A DNA stretch of 35,296 nt from Bacteroidales bacterium Bact_22 (GCA_001603665.1 LUZN01000001.1:1-35296); one strand, 5' to 3'. Positions 1-11,507 are shown, counted from the stretch's first letter. Translations and numbers: made by a program. Notes: a model not told the origin generated them from the letters alone.

Positions 1-69
1 GATTCACAGAAATCTGATTTTTTTCACATTGTTTATATTTTTTTATAATATATTTATCAATTAATTGTT

Positions 70-77
70 TATTTTTG
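70..77 (+). promoter_or_regulatory. Candidate -7 promoter element ahead of exbB
   Basis: TATTTTTG matches the Bacteroidota -7 consensus TAnnTTTG and would start a transcript about 14 nt before the exbB ATG. The stretch 1-97 is very AT-rich and otherwise holds nothing I recognise. No TTTG lies at the usual 19-nt distance upstream, so the -33 half is missing and the call is tentative. Confidence 0.4.
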
Positions 78-97
78 TAATTGACAAATATTAGTAT

Positions 98-784
98 ATG
101 AATTTATCAAGTTTTTTATTGCAAGTGCCTGTAGCTGATGCAGTTACAGAAGCCACAGAAATCAGAATGTCGTTATGGGACATGACAGTCCAAGGCGGCT
201 GGATTATGTTGATTTTAGCTATCTTTTCGGTGATAGCCGTTTACATCTTCATCGAGCGTTTCATCACCATCAACAAGGCGGCCAAGAAAGACGACGCCTT
301 TATGGAGACCATCCGTCTGTATATGAAAGACGGTAAGTTGGACGACGCCAAGGTGTTATGCCAGAAGAAATCGACACCGCTTTCGCGCATGATTGAGAAA
401 GGTATCTCGCGCGTGGGCAAGCCGTTGAACGACATCCAGACAGCCATCGAAAACGTTGGTAATCTTGAAGTTAGCAACCTTGAAAAGGGCGTGGCGCTGC
501 TCGCCATGATCTCGGGTGCAGGCCCGATGCTGGGATTCCTCGGCACCGTCATCGGTATGATACGTGCATTCTACGACATGTCGATGGCAGGCAACAACAT
601 CGATATCGAGCTTCTCTCGACAGGTATCTATCAAGCCATGGTGACGACCGTCGGCGGTCTCATCGTTGGTATCATAGCCTTCATCTTCTACAACATCCTT
701 GTTGCCCAGATTGATAAGGTGGTGAACCTCCTCGAGTCGAAGAGTATTGAGTTTATGGATGTGTTGAACGAACCCGCGAAGTAA
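98..784 (+). CDS. exbB: ExbB/TolQ/MotA-family proton channel subunit
   Basis: Inner-membrane subunit of the proton-driven motor that energises TonB-dependent outer-membrane transport. The 228-residue protein has the family layout: a first membrane segment around residues 34-53 ending in the FIERF motif, a cytoplasmic loop to about 128, then two membrane segments around 131-158 and 181-205. Thr150 and Thr183/Thr184 sit where the conserved channel threonines of ExbB/TolQ lie. The start ATG at 98 gives the short hydrophilic N-terminus seen in Bacteroidales relatives. exbD follows after 2 nt and the order exbB-exbD-tonB indicates one transport motor. A TolQ-type role cannot be excluded from sequence alone. 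Confidence 0.93.
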   Translation: MNLSSFLLQVPVADAVTEATEIRMSLWDMTVQGGWIMLILAIFSVIAVYIFIERFITINKAAKKDDAFMETIRLYMKDGKLDDAKVLCQKKSTPLSRMIEKGISRVGKPLNDIQTAIENVGNLEVSNLEKGVALLAMISGAGPMLGFLGTVIGMIRAFYDMSMAGNNIDIELLSTGIYQAMVTTVGGLIVGIIAFIFYNILVAQIDKVVNLLESKSIEFMDVLNEPAK

Positions 785-786
785 TT

Positions 787-1200
787 ATGGCACTGAAACG
801 CAGAAACCAGAGAAGAGTGGAGTTTAACTCGTCGTCGATGTCCGACCTCGTGTTCCTCCTGCTTATCTTCTTCATGCTGACGTCGACGCTCGTGGCGCCT
901 AACGCCATCAAGCTGCTGCTCCCGCAGAGCAGCAGCCGCACCATGGCCAAGCAGACCGTCACGGTGTATATCAACGATAAGTACGACTACTTCGTTGGCG
1001 AACGTCAAGTCACTGATAATCAACTACAATCGGAGATATTGATTGCCCTCGGCGGCACTGTCGACGGCACCGTGGTGGTACGTTCCGACAAGAGCGTGCC
1101 GGTGCAGTACGTCGTCAACGTGATCGACGCGGTGAACAACATCAACAACGAGACCAATCAAAACCATAAGGTTTTACTGGCAACATCGGCGAAAAAATGA
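787..1200 (+). CDS. exbD: ExbD/TolR-family biopolymer transport protein
   Basis: Second subunit of the ExbB-ExbD motor. The 137-residue protein has a short basic N-terminus, one membrane segment (about residues 20-36, SDLVFLLLIFFMLTST) and a periplasmic domain. Asp20 inside that segment is the position of the protonatable Asp of ExbD/TolR. It begins 2 nt after exbB, and its last four bases (ATGA) overlap the start of the downstream transducer gene, which points to translational coupling within one operon. Confidence 0.93.
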   Translation: MALKRRNQRRVEFNSSSMSDLVFLLLIFFMLTSTLVAPNAIKLLLPQSSSRTMAKQTVTVYINDKYDYFVGERQVTDNQLQSEILIALGGTVDGTVVVRSDKSVPVQYVVNVIDAVNNINNETNQNHKVLLATSAKK

Positions 1201-1916
1201 CAAGGGAAAACAAAAATAAGACCATAGCTGTTGCTGTCACGGTGGCCGTTCATGCCATTGTGGTGGTGCTCCTTGTCATCATGGCGCTCACCACGCCGCT
1301 GCCGCTGCCAGGAGAAGCAGGCGTTGAGGTCAACCTCGGCATGTACAACGAAGGTATGGGCGTCAACCAGCAGCCTAAGCCTACTGAGACAGTGAAGCCG
1401 TCGGCGCCTCAGCCCGAGCCGCAGGAGCAGACGGTGACGCAGAACACCGAGGAGACACCCGCGATAGAAGCCCCCAAGCCGAAAGAGGAGGCGCCGACGG
1501 TCGACCCTCGAGCGCTGTTTAAGCCTGTAAAACCTCAGGAAAACACCTCGTCGGAAGGTAACACCGAGACGCCTGGCGACCAAGGCAACCCCAACGGCGG
1601 ACAGGACATCAGCAACTACGAAGGCCAAGGCGGCAGCGGCGGTGGACCGTCGTACGACCTCGGCGGACGTAACGCCAAGAGCCTGCCACGACCGAGCTCC
1701 GACTTCAACGAGGAAGGCACCATAGTGGTCGACATCTGGGTCGATCGCGACGGACGCGTGCAGAACGCACAGATAGGCAAAGGCACCAACATCGCCAACA
1801 CCAGGATGCGCGAGACAGCAAAACAAGCAGCTATGTCGTCGGTGTTCGCACCCGACAAAGAAGCGGCAGAACTGCAAAAAGGAACGATAACATATAAATT
1901 TATCATAAGAGAATGA
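1197..1916 (+). CDS. TonB-family energy transducer
   Basis: Predicted to span the periplasm and pass ExbB/ExbD energy to outer-membrane receptors. The 239-residue protein has a single N-terminal membrane anchor (about residues 9-30). A Pro/Glu/Thr-rich middle (about 58-150) becomes Gly/Asn/Gln-rich. The TonB-like C-terminal domain (about 174-239) contains the strand EGTIVVDIWVDRDGRV and ends in TYKFIIRE. It overlaps exbD by 4 nt and folC by 4 nt, both as ATGA. The receptor partners are not in this window, so substrates are unknown. I leave out a symbol because Bacteroidota encode several TonB paralogues. Confidence 0.85.
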   Translation: MTRENKNKTIAVAVTVAVHAIVVVLLVIMALTTPLPLPGEAGVEVNLGMYNEGMGVNQQPKPTETVKPSAPQPEPQEQTVTQNTEETPAIEAPKPKEEAPTVDPRALFKPVKPQENTSSEGNTETPGDQGNPNGGQDISNYEGQGGSGGGPSYDLGGRNAKSLPRPSSDFNEEGTIVVDIWVDRDGRVQNAQIGKGTNIANTRMRETAKQAAMSSVFAPDKEAAELQKGTITYKFIIRE

Positions 1917-3199
1917 ACTACGCTGATACGACGAATTGGATGTTTAACAAATTTCCAATGTATCAAAAGATCGGGGCGAAGGCCTATAAGCCTGACCTCG
2001 GCAACATCACGGAACTGCTAGATTTTCTTGGCAATCCGCAAAACAATTTCAAGACTGTGCACGTGGCCGGCACCAACGGTAAAGGCACTGTGTCGCATAC
2101 TCTGGCGTCGATATTCCAGGAATGCGGCTACAAGACCGGCTTGTACACCTCCCCTCACCTGCTCGACTTCCGCGAACGCATCCGCATCAACGGACAGATG
2201 ATACCCGAACAGAACGTCATCGACTTCATCGGCGACAACAAAGAGAAGTTTGAAGAGATGCAGCTGTCGTTCTTCGAGATGGCAACAGGCATGGCATTTG
2301 ACTATTTTTCCAAAGAGAAAGTCGACATCGCCATCATTGAAGTGGGCCTCGGCGGTCGCCTCGACTCGACCAACGTGATAAAACCCGAACTCAGCGTAAT
2401 CACCAATATTTCCTTGGATCACGTGAGCATGCTCGGCAACACTCTGGCCGAGATAGCAGTGGAAAAAGCCGGCATCATCAAGCCTAACACACCTGTCGTA
2501 ATCGGCGAGACACAGCCCGAGACCAAGGACGTGTTCATCAAGAAGGCAGAGGAATGCAAGGCGCCTATCTACTTCGCCGACCAGATCGTCGACTGCGATA
2601 AAGTTCATATCGAATCGCTTGATTATCAGAAGTTTGACATCTGGAAAGACAACGAATTATACATCGAGGCGGTGGAGTTCCCGCTCCTCGGTTATTATCA
2701 GAAAAAGAACCTCGCCACAGTAATTTGTGCCATCGAGATTCTTAAGGAAAAGTTCAATATCGACAAGAAAGACATCGTCAACGGACTCGAGTTTGTGGTG
2801 AAAAACACCAACCTGATGGGCCGCTGGCAGATCCTAAGCCGTCAGCCGCTGGTGATAGCCGACACAGGCCATAACGTGGGCGGCATAAAAGAGATAGTGA
2901 TGCAGCTTAGCGATATGAGTTTCAGGAAGTTACACTTCGTGCTCGGCTGCGTTAACGACAAAGACATCGACGGAATACTGCATCTGCTGCCGCACTATGC
3001 CGACTATTATTTCTGTAAGGCCGATATCCCACGCGGATTGGATGCTAACATATTGGCAGAGAAGGCGTTAGAGGCCGGACTGAGAGGAAACGTTTACGAA
3101 TCGGTGCAGCAAGCCTACAATTCAGCATTGAATAATGCCCGTTTCGAAGATGTAGTGTTTATTGGAGGTAGTAATTTTACAGTCGCTGAAGTGATTTAA
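1913..3199 (+). CDS. folC: Bifunctional folylpolyglutamate synthase/dihydrofolate synthase
   Basis: Mur-ligase-family enzyme that adds glutamate to dihydropteroate and to folates in an ATP-dependent reaction in the cytoplasm. The 428-residue length is normal. Visible motifs are the P-loop GTNGKG (residues 53-58), TSPHLLDFRERIRING (79-94), GLGGRLDSTN (145-154), the metal/ATP-site segment NISLDH (165-170), and IADTGHN in the C-terminal domain. It overlaps the end of the TonB-like gene by 4 nt, so it is probably translated from the same mRNA. The metabolic role has no evident link to TonB function. Dihydrofolate synthase versus polyglutamylase activity cannot be separated from sequence. Confidence 0.93.
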   Translation: MNYADTTNWMFNKFPMYQKIGAKAYKPDLGNITELLDFLGNPQNNFKTVHVAGTNGKGTVSHTLASIFQECGYKTGLYTSPHLLDFRERIRINGQMIPEQNVIDFIGDNKEKFEEMQLSFFEMATGMAFDYFSKEKVDIAIIEVGLGGRLDSTNVIKPELSVITNISLDHVSMLGNTLAEIAVEKAGIIKPNTPVVIGETQPETKDVFIKKAEECKAPIYFADQIVDCDKVHIESLDYQKFDIWKDNELYIEAVEFPLLGYYQKKNLATVICAIEILKEKFNIDKKDIVNGLEFVVKNTNLMGRWQILSRQPLVIADTGHNVGGIKEIVMQLSDMSFRKLHFVLGCVNDKDIDGILHLLPHYADYYFCKADIPRGLDANILAEKALEAGLRGNVYESVQQAYNSALNNARFEDVVFIGGSNFTVAEVI

Positions 3200-3200
3200 T

Positions 3201-3228
3201 GGTTATAGGTTATTGGTTATAGGTTATT
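3201..3228. repeat. Heptanucleotide tandem repeat GGTTATW x4
   Basis: Four in-phase 7-nt units (GGTTATA, GGTTATT, GGTTATA, GGTTATT) fill the folC-tamL gap and end three bases before the tamL ATG. The first 27 bases are identical to 29148-29174. No hairpin is apparent. The function is unknown. Confidence 0.9.
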
Positions 3229-3231
3229 GAG

Positions 3232-5520
3232 ATGAAATGTTTTAAAATAATATTGCTAACGTTGGTAATCTTTGGATTATCAAGTTGTGCCATCAGGAAG
3301 TATGTGCCTGAGGGCAAGGCAATATTGATTGAAAATTTCATCATCAACGATTCTACGAAGTACAACATCCCGAAGTCGGAAGTCAACAATTACATCATCC
3401 AGAAACCTAATAAAAACGTCTTCGGATGGTTGCCGAGAGTGTGGGTTTACTATAAAACACAGGACAAGACCGACCGCAAGTTCTACAAATGGATCAACAG
3501 GAGCTTCGGCACCGAGCCTGTTTATTACAGCGCTGCAAAAACCGAAAACTCAAAACAGCAGATTGAGGATTATCTTGACAACATCGGCTATTTCAAGTCG
3601 GATGTCGAGCCTGTGATGAGCTCCCGCAACAACAGGGTGATGGTAGTTTATAAGATTCATCCTAATAAGCCGTACAAAGTCAGGAATATCAGCTACAAAA
3701 TCAACGACACCGCTATCGCTAAGATAGTCAATGAGTTAGAGGATGATTTTCAGGTTAAGGAAGGCGAAAATTACAACTTTTTCAACATCTATAAAGACCG
3801 TGAGCTGATAACAAATCATCTTAGAGACAATGGATATTTCATGTTCTCGAAAGATTACATCTTTTACGAGGTCGACACCAACCTGATGCAGAAAAAGGTC
3901 GACATCACCCTTCGCATCGACGGCGAGTCACATGATAAGTATCTGATTAACAATGTGTTTATATATCCCGACTACAACGCGCGAACAGCCAACACCACCG
4001 TCAACGACACCGTTCAACATACGTTTACGTTAAGAAAAAAAGACTCTGAACACTGTTTCGACTTCATCTACGGCAAGAATCCTAAGATTCACCTGAAGAC
4101 CTTCAATCAAGTCATACAGCTGCATCCAGGAGAGGAGTTCAGTCAGAAAAAAGTATCGCAGACGTACCGTGCGCTGGGAAGTCTTAAGTTATACAGTTTC
4201 AGCAACATAAGCTTCGACACCGTGCCGAGCGACAACGACTCGGTGAAGTTTTTGAACTGTAACATCACGCTGCAGAAGGGTAAGATCCACCATTATAATA
4301 TTCAGGTCGAGGGTACCAACTCGGGCGGTGACCTCGGCGCCTTAGGGTCCATTTCGTATCGAAACAACAATATCTTCAGGGGTTCTGAGGTCCTGCGCGT
4401 CTCATTGAAATATGGTTTTCAGGCTCAGCGCGTGAATAACCAGTTCATCGAGGAAGGCATCTTCAACACCAGAGAGTTCGGCGCCGAGGCGAGCATCACC
4501 TTCCCACGATTCCTCAGCCCTATTCCATTGCATAGCTTTGTCATTGAGTATCAACCGAAAACAATGCTTCTCACCGGTTACAACATGCAGATCAGGCCGT
4601 TGTATATGCGTTACATCATGACGGCATCGTTTGGTTACAACTGGCGAGCTTCTAACACTTTGGAGCACATCCTCACTCCTATTAACCTCAACACAGTCAA
4701 GGTGTTACCATCGGAGATGTTTGAGACTGTGCTCAACAACGAGACCAACCAACGTATCAAAGACCAGTACACCGACCACTTGATTTTCGGCTTGAACTAT
4801 TCGTTGATATTTACCAACCAAAACGTCAAGAAATCGAACGACTTCTGCTATCTGAAATTCGACATCGAGACCTCGGGCAACGTGCTGTCGCTGTTCAACG
4901 AAACCCCAATAATCACTGAGCGTGACGGCCATCACGAGATTATCGGAATCCGTTACTCGCAGTTCTTCAAATATCAGTTCGATTTCAGGTTTTACCATTA
5001 TTTGCCGAACAAAAACATGCTCGCGCTGCGCCTAATGTACGGACAAGGTATTGCTTACGGCAACTCCATCGACCTTCCGTTTGAAAGGAGTTTCTATGCA
5101 GGCGGCTCAAACAGCATGCGTGGCTGGCAGTTCAGGTCGTTGGGACCGGGTGAGTTCAACAACCCGCAAGGCTACGACATGGAGCATATCGGCGACGTAC
5201 AGCTCGAGTCGAATATCGAATATCGTTTCCCGATTTATTCGATGTTCAAAGGTGCAATCTTCTCCGATATCGGCAATATCTGGACTCTGACCGACAATGA
5301 GTCGTTCCCTGGCGGTCAGTTTAAGTTCGACAAGTTCTACAAGCAGTTTGCCGTCGACGCCGGTTTTGGTATGCGTCTCGACTTCTCGTTCTTCCTCATC
5401 CGTCTGGACATAGCCGTGCCGTTGTGCGACCCATCGTACGATGAGCCTAACCGCTGGAGAATCAGCAAGTTACAGTGGACCGACGTGGTTTGGAACTTTG
5501 GTATCGGATATCCGTTCTAA
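3232..5520 (+). CDS. tamL: TamL: lipoprotein TamA/BamA (Omp85) family outer-membrane assembly protein
   Basis: Predicted outer-membrane barrel involved in inserting or exporting outer-membrane proteins. Residues 1-19 form a lipoprotein signal with lipobox LSSC and the lipidated Cys at residue 19. This lipid anchor marks the Bacteroidota TamL variant of TamA. A POTRA-type periplasmic region precedes a C-terminal bacterial surface antigen barrel (roughly 350-762). Within the barrel, MRGW at 629-632 is the Omp85 loop-6 RGF/Y-type motif. The chain ends in an aromatic-rich strand with a terminal Phe, as expected for an outer-membrane beta-signal. The usual partner TamB is not adjacent. A heptamer repeat sits directly before the start codon, and the helicase gene begins 1 nt after the stop. 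It could instead be annotated as BamA-like. Confidence 0.87.
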   Translation: MKCFKIILLTLVIFGLSSCAIRKYVPEGKAILIENFIINDSTKYNIPKSEVNNYIIQKPNKNVFGWLPRVWVYYKTQDKTDRKFYKWINRSFGTEPVYYSAAKTENSKQQIEDYLDNIGYFKSDVEPVMSSRNNRVMVVYKIHPNKPYKVRNISYKINDTAIAKIVNELEDDFQVKEGENYNFFNIYKDRELITNHLRDNGYFMFSKDYIFYEVDTNLMQKKVDITLRIDGESHDKYLINNVFIYPDYNARTANTTVNDTVQHTFTLRKKDSEHCFDFIYGKNPKIHLKTFNQVIQLHPGEEFSQKKVSQTYRALGSLKLYSFSNISFDTVPSDNDSVKFLNCNITLQKGKIHHYNIQVEGTNSGGDLGALGSISYRNNNIFRGSEVLRVSLKYGFQAQRVNNQFIEEGIFNTREFGAEASITFPRFLSPIPLHSFVIEYQPKTMLLTGYNMQIRPLYMRYIMTASFGYNWRASNTLEHILTPINLNTVKVLPSEMFETVLNNETNQRIKDQYTDHLIFGLNYSLIFTNQNVKKSNDFCYLKFDIETSGNVLSLFNETPIITERDGHHEIIGIRYSQFFKYQFDFRFYHYLPNKNMLALRLMYGQGIAYGNSIDLPFERSFYAGGSNSMRGWQFRSLGPGEFNNPQGYDMEHIGDVQLESNIEYRFPIYSMFKGAIFSDIGNIWTLTDNESFPGGQFKFDKFYKQFAVDAGFGMRLDFSFFLIRLDIAVPLCDPSYDEPNRWRISKLQWTDVVWNFGIGYPF

Positions 5521-5521
5521 T

Positions 5522-8211
<2,690 letters not shown>

Positions 8212-8239
8212 TTAATTTAAAAATTTTCAATACAAGCTA

Positions 8240-8247
8240 CAAAGATA
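8240..8247 (-). promoter_or_regulatory. Candidate eno promoter (-7 element)
   Basis: On the minus strand the sequence reads TTTTGTATCTTTG. It contains TATCTTTG, a perfect TAnnTTTG box, about 35 nt before the eno ATG. The same 13 bases occur at the uvrD/pcrA promoter (26779-26791). No TTG is seen at the -33 distance. That position is taken by a degenerate 7-nt repeat. Confidence 0.6.
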
Positions 8248-8255
8248 CAAAAAAG

Positions 8256-8283
8256 ATTATAGATAATAGATAAAAGTTAAAAG
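8256..8283. repeat. Degenerate heptanucleotide tandem repeat (WTWAWAG x4)
   Basis: Four phased 7-nt units on the plus strand, ATTATAG, ATAATAG, ATAAAAG and TTAAAAG, lie between the ribosomal terminator and the eno -7 element. In eno orientation they cover the -33 region. The units are AT-rich, so chance similarity is a greater risk here than at the other sites. Confidence 0.6.
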
Positions 8284-8289
8284 ATTTTT

Positions 8290-8321
8290 AAAAAAAGAGA
8301 GACGTTCTTTGAAACGTCTCT
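8290..8321 (-). terminator. Intrinsic terminator of the ribosomal protein cluster
   Basis: A perfect 9-bp stem (8298-8306 with 8313-8321; AGAGACGTT and its complement) has a 6-nt loop and, on the minus strand, is followed by one C and a run of seven T. It lies 37 nt beyond the rplQ stop and separates the cluster from eno. Confidence 0.88.
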
Positions 8322-8322
8322 A

Positions 8323-8354
8323 CTTCTAAACTTATAAGCTTCTAAGCTATTAAG
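8323..8354. repeat. Octanucleotide tandem repeat between rplQ and its terminator
   Basis: Four phased 8-nt units on the plus strand, CTTCTAAA, CTTATAAG, CTTCTAAG and CTATTAAG, fill the short space between the rplQ stop codon and the terminator hairpin. The units differ at one to three positions. The function is unknown. Confidence 0.65.
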
Positions 8355-8358
8355 CTGA

Positions 8359-8859
8359 TTATTCTGCTTTTGGAGCTTCTTCGGCTGCTGGAGCTTCTGC
8401 TACTGGGGCCTCTTCGGCTTTGGCAGCTTCTGCTTTCTTCTTGCCACCACGACGTGTTGTCTTGGTTGCCTTAGCAGCTTTCTTACCATTGGTGTAGATA
8501 TCGTTATAGTCAACGAGCTCCATCATGCACATATCAGCGTTGTCGCCTGCACGGAGACCGAGCTTAATGATACGTGTGTAGCCGCCTGGACGGTTAGCAA
8601 CTTTCTGGCTCACTTCGCGGAACAGTTCTGTCACAGCGTATTTGTTTTGAAGCTGTGCGAACACGATACGACGTGAATTGGTTGAGTCGTCTTTGGAACG
8701 GGTGATCATTGGCTCGATGTAGAGGCGCAATGCCTTAGCCTTAGCGGTCGTAGTCATGATGCGTTTCTCAAGGATCAATGATGATGCCATGTTGGCGAGC
8801 ATCGAGTTACGGTGACCGGCTTTTCTTCCTAAATGATTGATTTTCTTATTGTGTCTCAT
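8359..8859 (-). CDS. rplQ: 50S ribosomal protein L17 with acidic-alanine tail
   Basis: Large-subunit protein bL17. Residues 1 to about 125 form the conserved core, starting [20 protein letters not shown] and including the GGYTRI segment. The remaining 40 or so residues are a Lys-rich then Ala/Glu/Pro-rich low-complexity tail, making it longer (166) than the E. coli protein (127). It is the last gene of the ribosomal cluster and lies 5 nt after rpoA, the usual alpha-operon ending. Confidence 0.97.
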   Translation of the reverse strand: MRHNKKINHLGRKAGHRNSMLANMASSLILEKRIMTTTAKAKALRLYIEPMITRSKDDSTNSRRIVFAQLQNKYAVTELFREVSQKVANRPGGYTRIIKLGLRAGDNADMCMMELVDYNDIYTNGKKAAKATKTTRRGGKKKAEAAKAEEAPVAEAPAAEEAPKAE

Positions 8860-8864
8860 CTCTA

Positions 8865-9857
8865 TTATTCCTTATCTAATTTATACTTACTGATATTCAT
8901 TCCAAATTCGAGACCCTTGCTTCTGACCAATTCTTCAAGTTCTGTGAGTGACTTCTTACCGAAGTTACGGAACTTGAGCAGGTCGGCTTTATTGAGGGCG
9001 ACGAGTTCACCGATTGTTTCGACTTCGGCTGCTTTGAGGCAGTTCAGAGCGCGAACTGAAAGATCCATGTCGACGAGTTTGGTCTTCAGAAGCTGACGGA
9101 TATGCAATGAGCCTTCGTCAAAGTCTTCCGACACTGTCTTCTGTTCATCCATCAGGGTGATGCGTTCGTCTGAGAACAGCATGAGGTGATAGATGAGGAT
9201 CTTAGCAGCTTCCGTCATAGCGTCTTTCGGATTGATTGAGCCATCTGTTTCGATGTCAAGGATGAGCTTCTCGTAGTCGGTCTTTTGCTCGACACGGTAG
9301 TTATCAACCTTAAAGCTGACGTTTCTGATTGGTGTATGGATTGAATCGATGGCGATGGTGTTGACCGGAGCGTTGAGAACCTTGTTCTCGTCGGCGTTGA
9401 CATAACCTCTACCTTTGTTGATGGTCATGTCGATAGTCAACTTCACCGATGGGTCCATGTGGCAGATCACGAGTTCCGGGTTCAGCACTTGGAACACTGA
9501 GAGGAACTTGTTGATGTCGCCGGCGACGAATTCTTCTTGTCCACCGATGACGACGGTGACCTTTTCGAATGTCTCACCCGGGATTTGTTGTTTGAAGCGA
9601 ACTTGTTTGAACTTCAGCACGATGTCGGTGAGGTCCTCGATGACGCCAGGGATTGGAGCCATTTCGTGTTCCACGCCTTCAATGCGGATTGAAGTGATAG
9701 CAAAACCTTCGAGCGATGAGAGGAGAACTCTTCTCAAGGCGTTACCGATGGTCATGCCGTAGCCAGGTTCGAGCGGGCGAAATTCGAAGACACCGTGTTT
9801 GTCTGTCGATTCTACCATGACGACCTTATCAGGTCTTTGAAATGCTAATATTGCCAT
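8865..9857 (-). CDS. rpoA: DNA-directed RNA polymerase subunit alpha
   Basis: Scaffold subunit that nucleates RNA polymerase assembly. The 330-residue protein has the N-terminal dimerisation domain (to about 230), with [14 protein letters not shown] near residue 37, a linker, and a C-terminal DNA-binding domain containing [10 protein letters not shown] and the helix-hairpin-helix region [18 protein letters not shown]. The Arg and Asn of RALNCLK match the E. coli residues that contact UP-element DNA. It sits between rpsD and rplQ as in the standard alpha operon. Confidence 0.98.
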   Translation of the reverse strand: MAILAFQRPDKVVMVESTDKHGVFEFRPLEPGYGMTIGNALRRVLLSSLEGFAITSIRIEGVEHEMAPIPGVIEDLTDIVLKFKQVRFKQQIPGETFEKVTVVIGGQEEFVAGDINKFLSVFQVLNPELVICHMDPSVKLTIDMTINKGRGYVNADENKVLNAPVNTIAIDSIHTPIRNVSFKVDNYRVEQKTDYEKLILDIETDGSINPKDAMTEAAKILIYHLMLFSDERITLMDEQKTVSEDFDEGSLHIRQLLKTKLVDMDLSVRALNCLKAAEVETIGELVALNKADLLKFRNFGKKSLTELEELVRSKGLEFGMNISKYKLDKE

Positions 9858-9876
9858 AATATCAGTTTATATTCGA

Positions 9877-10482
9877 TTATTTAGAATACAACTCAACGAT
9901 AAGCTGTTCATTGATGGTTTCAGGAATATCCTCGCGGTTAGGATAGCTCATGAACTTTCCTGTGAGGGTATTCGAATCCCATTCTAACCATGGGAAGCTG
10001 TTTGAATGGCCTGCCACTGAATTTGTAATAACTTCCAAGCTCTTTGATTTCTCGCGCACTGCAACGATATCGCCTGGTTTCAGCATTGCTGAAGGGATGT
10101 TCATCACCCTGCCGTTCACTGTGATGTGACGGTGGCTGACGAGCTGGCGGGCAGCGTCACGTGTAGGAGCGATACCGAGACGGTACACTGTGTTGTCGAC
10201 ACGTGATTCGATGAGCTGGAGGAGGATTTCACCGGTGATACCCTTCTTCTTCGAAGCTTTCTCGAAGGTGTTGCGGAACTGACGCTCGAGGATACCGTAG
10301 GTGTATTTTGCCTTCTGTTTTTCCTGCAACTGGATACCGTATTCAGAAACTTTCTTACGTTTCTTTGCAGCACCATGTTGTCCTGGAGGGAAATTTCTCT
10401 TTTCGTAGTACTTGTCTGAGCCGTAGATTGGTTCACCAAACTTACGGGCGATCTTTGTCTTAGGACCTGTATATCTTGCCAT
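9877..10482 (-). CDS. rpsD: 30S ribosomal protein S4 (cysteine-free form)
   Basis: Primary 16S rRNA-binding protein uS4. The 201-residue protein has the N-terminal domain, then an S4 RNA-binding domain from about residue 93 ([18 protein letters not shown]). It has no cysteines, so it is the zinc-independent form. In E. coli S4 represses the alpha operon. I see no obvious equivalent pseudoknot ahead of rpsM here. Confidence 0.98.
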   Translation of the reverse strand: MARYTGPKTKIARKFGEPIYGSDKYYEKRNFPPGQHGAAKKRKKVSEYGIQLQEKQKAKYTYGILERQFRNTFEKASKKKGITGEILLQLIESRVDNTVYRLGIAPTRDAARQLVSHRHITVNGRVMNIPSAMLKPGDIVAVREKSKSLEVITNSVAGHSNSFPWLEWDSNTLTGKFMSYPNREDIPETINEQLIVELYSK

Positions 10483-10510
10483 AACTTTTTCTTTTTAAAA
10501 TGTTAAACAA

Positions 10511-10900
10511 TTACACTCTTCTACGTTTTGGCGGACGGCAACCATTGTGCGGTATTGGAGTAACGTCGATGATTTCTGTCACTTCTACGCCTGATGAGTG
10601 GATAGCGCGGATAGCTGATTCACGGCCTGCGCCTGGTCCCTTGACATAAACTTTAACTTTACGTAATCCCAAGTCATATGCAGTCTTTGAGCATTCTTCT
10701 GCTGCCATCTGAGCTGCGTAAGGAGTGTTCTTCTTTGAACCCTTGAAGCCCATTTTTCCGGCTGATGCCCAAGAAATGACTTGTCCTTCATTGTTTGCTA
10801 ATGAAATGATGATGTTATTGAAAGAAGCTTTGATAAAAGCCTTACCGGTAGCCTCAATCTTCACAACACGTTTCTTAACAGATTTTGAGTTTTTTGCCAT
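10511..10900 (-). CDS. rpsK: 30S ribosomal protein S11
   Basis: Small-subunit platform protein uS11 of 129 residues, with the near-universal segments [14 protein letters not shown] and the C-terminal [15 protein letters not shown]. It lies between rpsM and rpsD in standard order. The N-terminus is Lys/Val-rich as in relatives. Confidence 0.98.
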   Translation of the reverse strand: MAKNSKSVKKRVVKIEATGKAFIKASFNNIIISLANNEGQVISWASAGKMGFKGSKKNTPYAAQMAAEECSKTAYDLGLRKVKVYVKGPGAGRESAIRAIHSSGVEVTEIIDVTPIPHNGCRPPKRRRV

Positions 10901-10948
10901 TTTTTAAACTTTACTTTTTAATGGTATTTAATATGATCCAACCACTAA

Positions 10949-11326
10949 TTACTTAGTAGCTTTCTTCTTGTTAGCGACGGTCTTCTTACGACCTTTACGT
11001 GTACGAGCGTTGTTCTTTGTGCTCTGACCACGCAGTGGTAATCCGAGACGGTGACGGATTCCTCTGTAGCAACCGATATCCATCAAACGCTTGATGTTGA
11101 TCTGAATCTCGCTGCGGAGTTCACCTTCTGTCTTGTAATTATCGGCGATGATGTTACGGATAGCGTTCTGTTCATCATCGGTCCAATCCTGGACTTTCTT
11201 GTCAGCTGGGACGTTAGCCTGTGCAAGGATAGCTTTAGCAGCTGAACGGCCGATACCGTAAATGTAGGTTAAAGATATTTGACCTTGTTTGTTGTTCGGG
11301 ATATCTACACCAGCAATTCTAGCCAT
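10949..11326 (-). CDS. rpsM: 30S ribosomal protein S13
   Basis: Small-subunit head protein uS13 of 125 residues, which contacts 5S-L5 bridges and P-site tRNA. It starts [13 protein letters not shown], has the helix-two-turn-helix region [14 protein letters not shown], and ends in the basic tail [20 protein letters not shown]. It follows rpmJ, as in other bacteria. Confidence 0.98.
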   Translation of the reverse strand: MARIAGVDIPNNKQGQISLTYIYGIGRSAAKAILAQANVPADKKVQDWTDDEQNAIRNIIADNYKTEGELRSEIQINIKRLMDIGCYRGIRHRLGLPLRGQSTKNNARTRKGRKKTVANKKKATK

Positions 11327-11344
11327 AATTTATCTATTTTTTAA

Positions 11345-11461
11345 TTAGCCCTGACGTTGTTTTTCCTTAGGGTTCTTTTTGTTAATTACATACAATTTAC
11401 CTTTACGACGCACAATCTTGCAATCGTCTGATCTCTTCTTGATAGATGCTCTTACTTTCAT
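11345..11461 (-). CDS. rpmJ: 50S ribosomal protein L36 (zinc-free form)
   Basis: Translating the minus strand from the ATG at 11461 gives a 38-residue bL36 that begins [19 protein letters not shown] and ends NPKEKQRQG, the normal family length and ends. Of the four zinc ligands in zinc-binding bL36 (three Cys and one His) only Cys14 remains. The others are Ser11, Asn27 and Lys33, so this is the C-minus, zinc-independent form. It lies between infA and rpsM. A candidate internal promoter lies just upstream. Confidence 0.95.
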   Translation of the reverse strand: MKVRASIKKRSDDCKIVRRKGKLYVINKKNPKEKQRQG

Positions 11462-11507
11462 TTTATATAATTTTTTATCTTTTTTCGAAGCATTTATTTT
11501 TAGCGCG

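Noticed and set aside
1-27. CAGAAATCTG followed by a T-run at the left edge as a terminator
   Set aside because: With a loop of at least three bases the stem is only 3 bp, too weak for an intrinsic terminator.
1158-1877. 239-residue antisense frame opposite the TonB-like gene
   Set aside because: It is rich in Arg, Leu, Val and His in a pattern typical of reverse reading of a GC-rich Pro/Glu-rich gene, and it is contained within a confident gene.
5441-5521. Longer N-terminus for the RecD-like helicase starting inside tamL
   Set aside because: The added 27 residues are out-of-frame translation of the conserved tamL barrel end. The ATG at 5522 follows the tamL stop by one base and begins next to the conserved domain.
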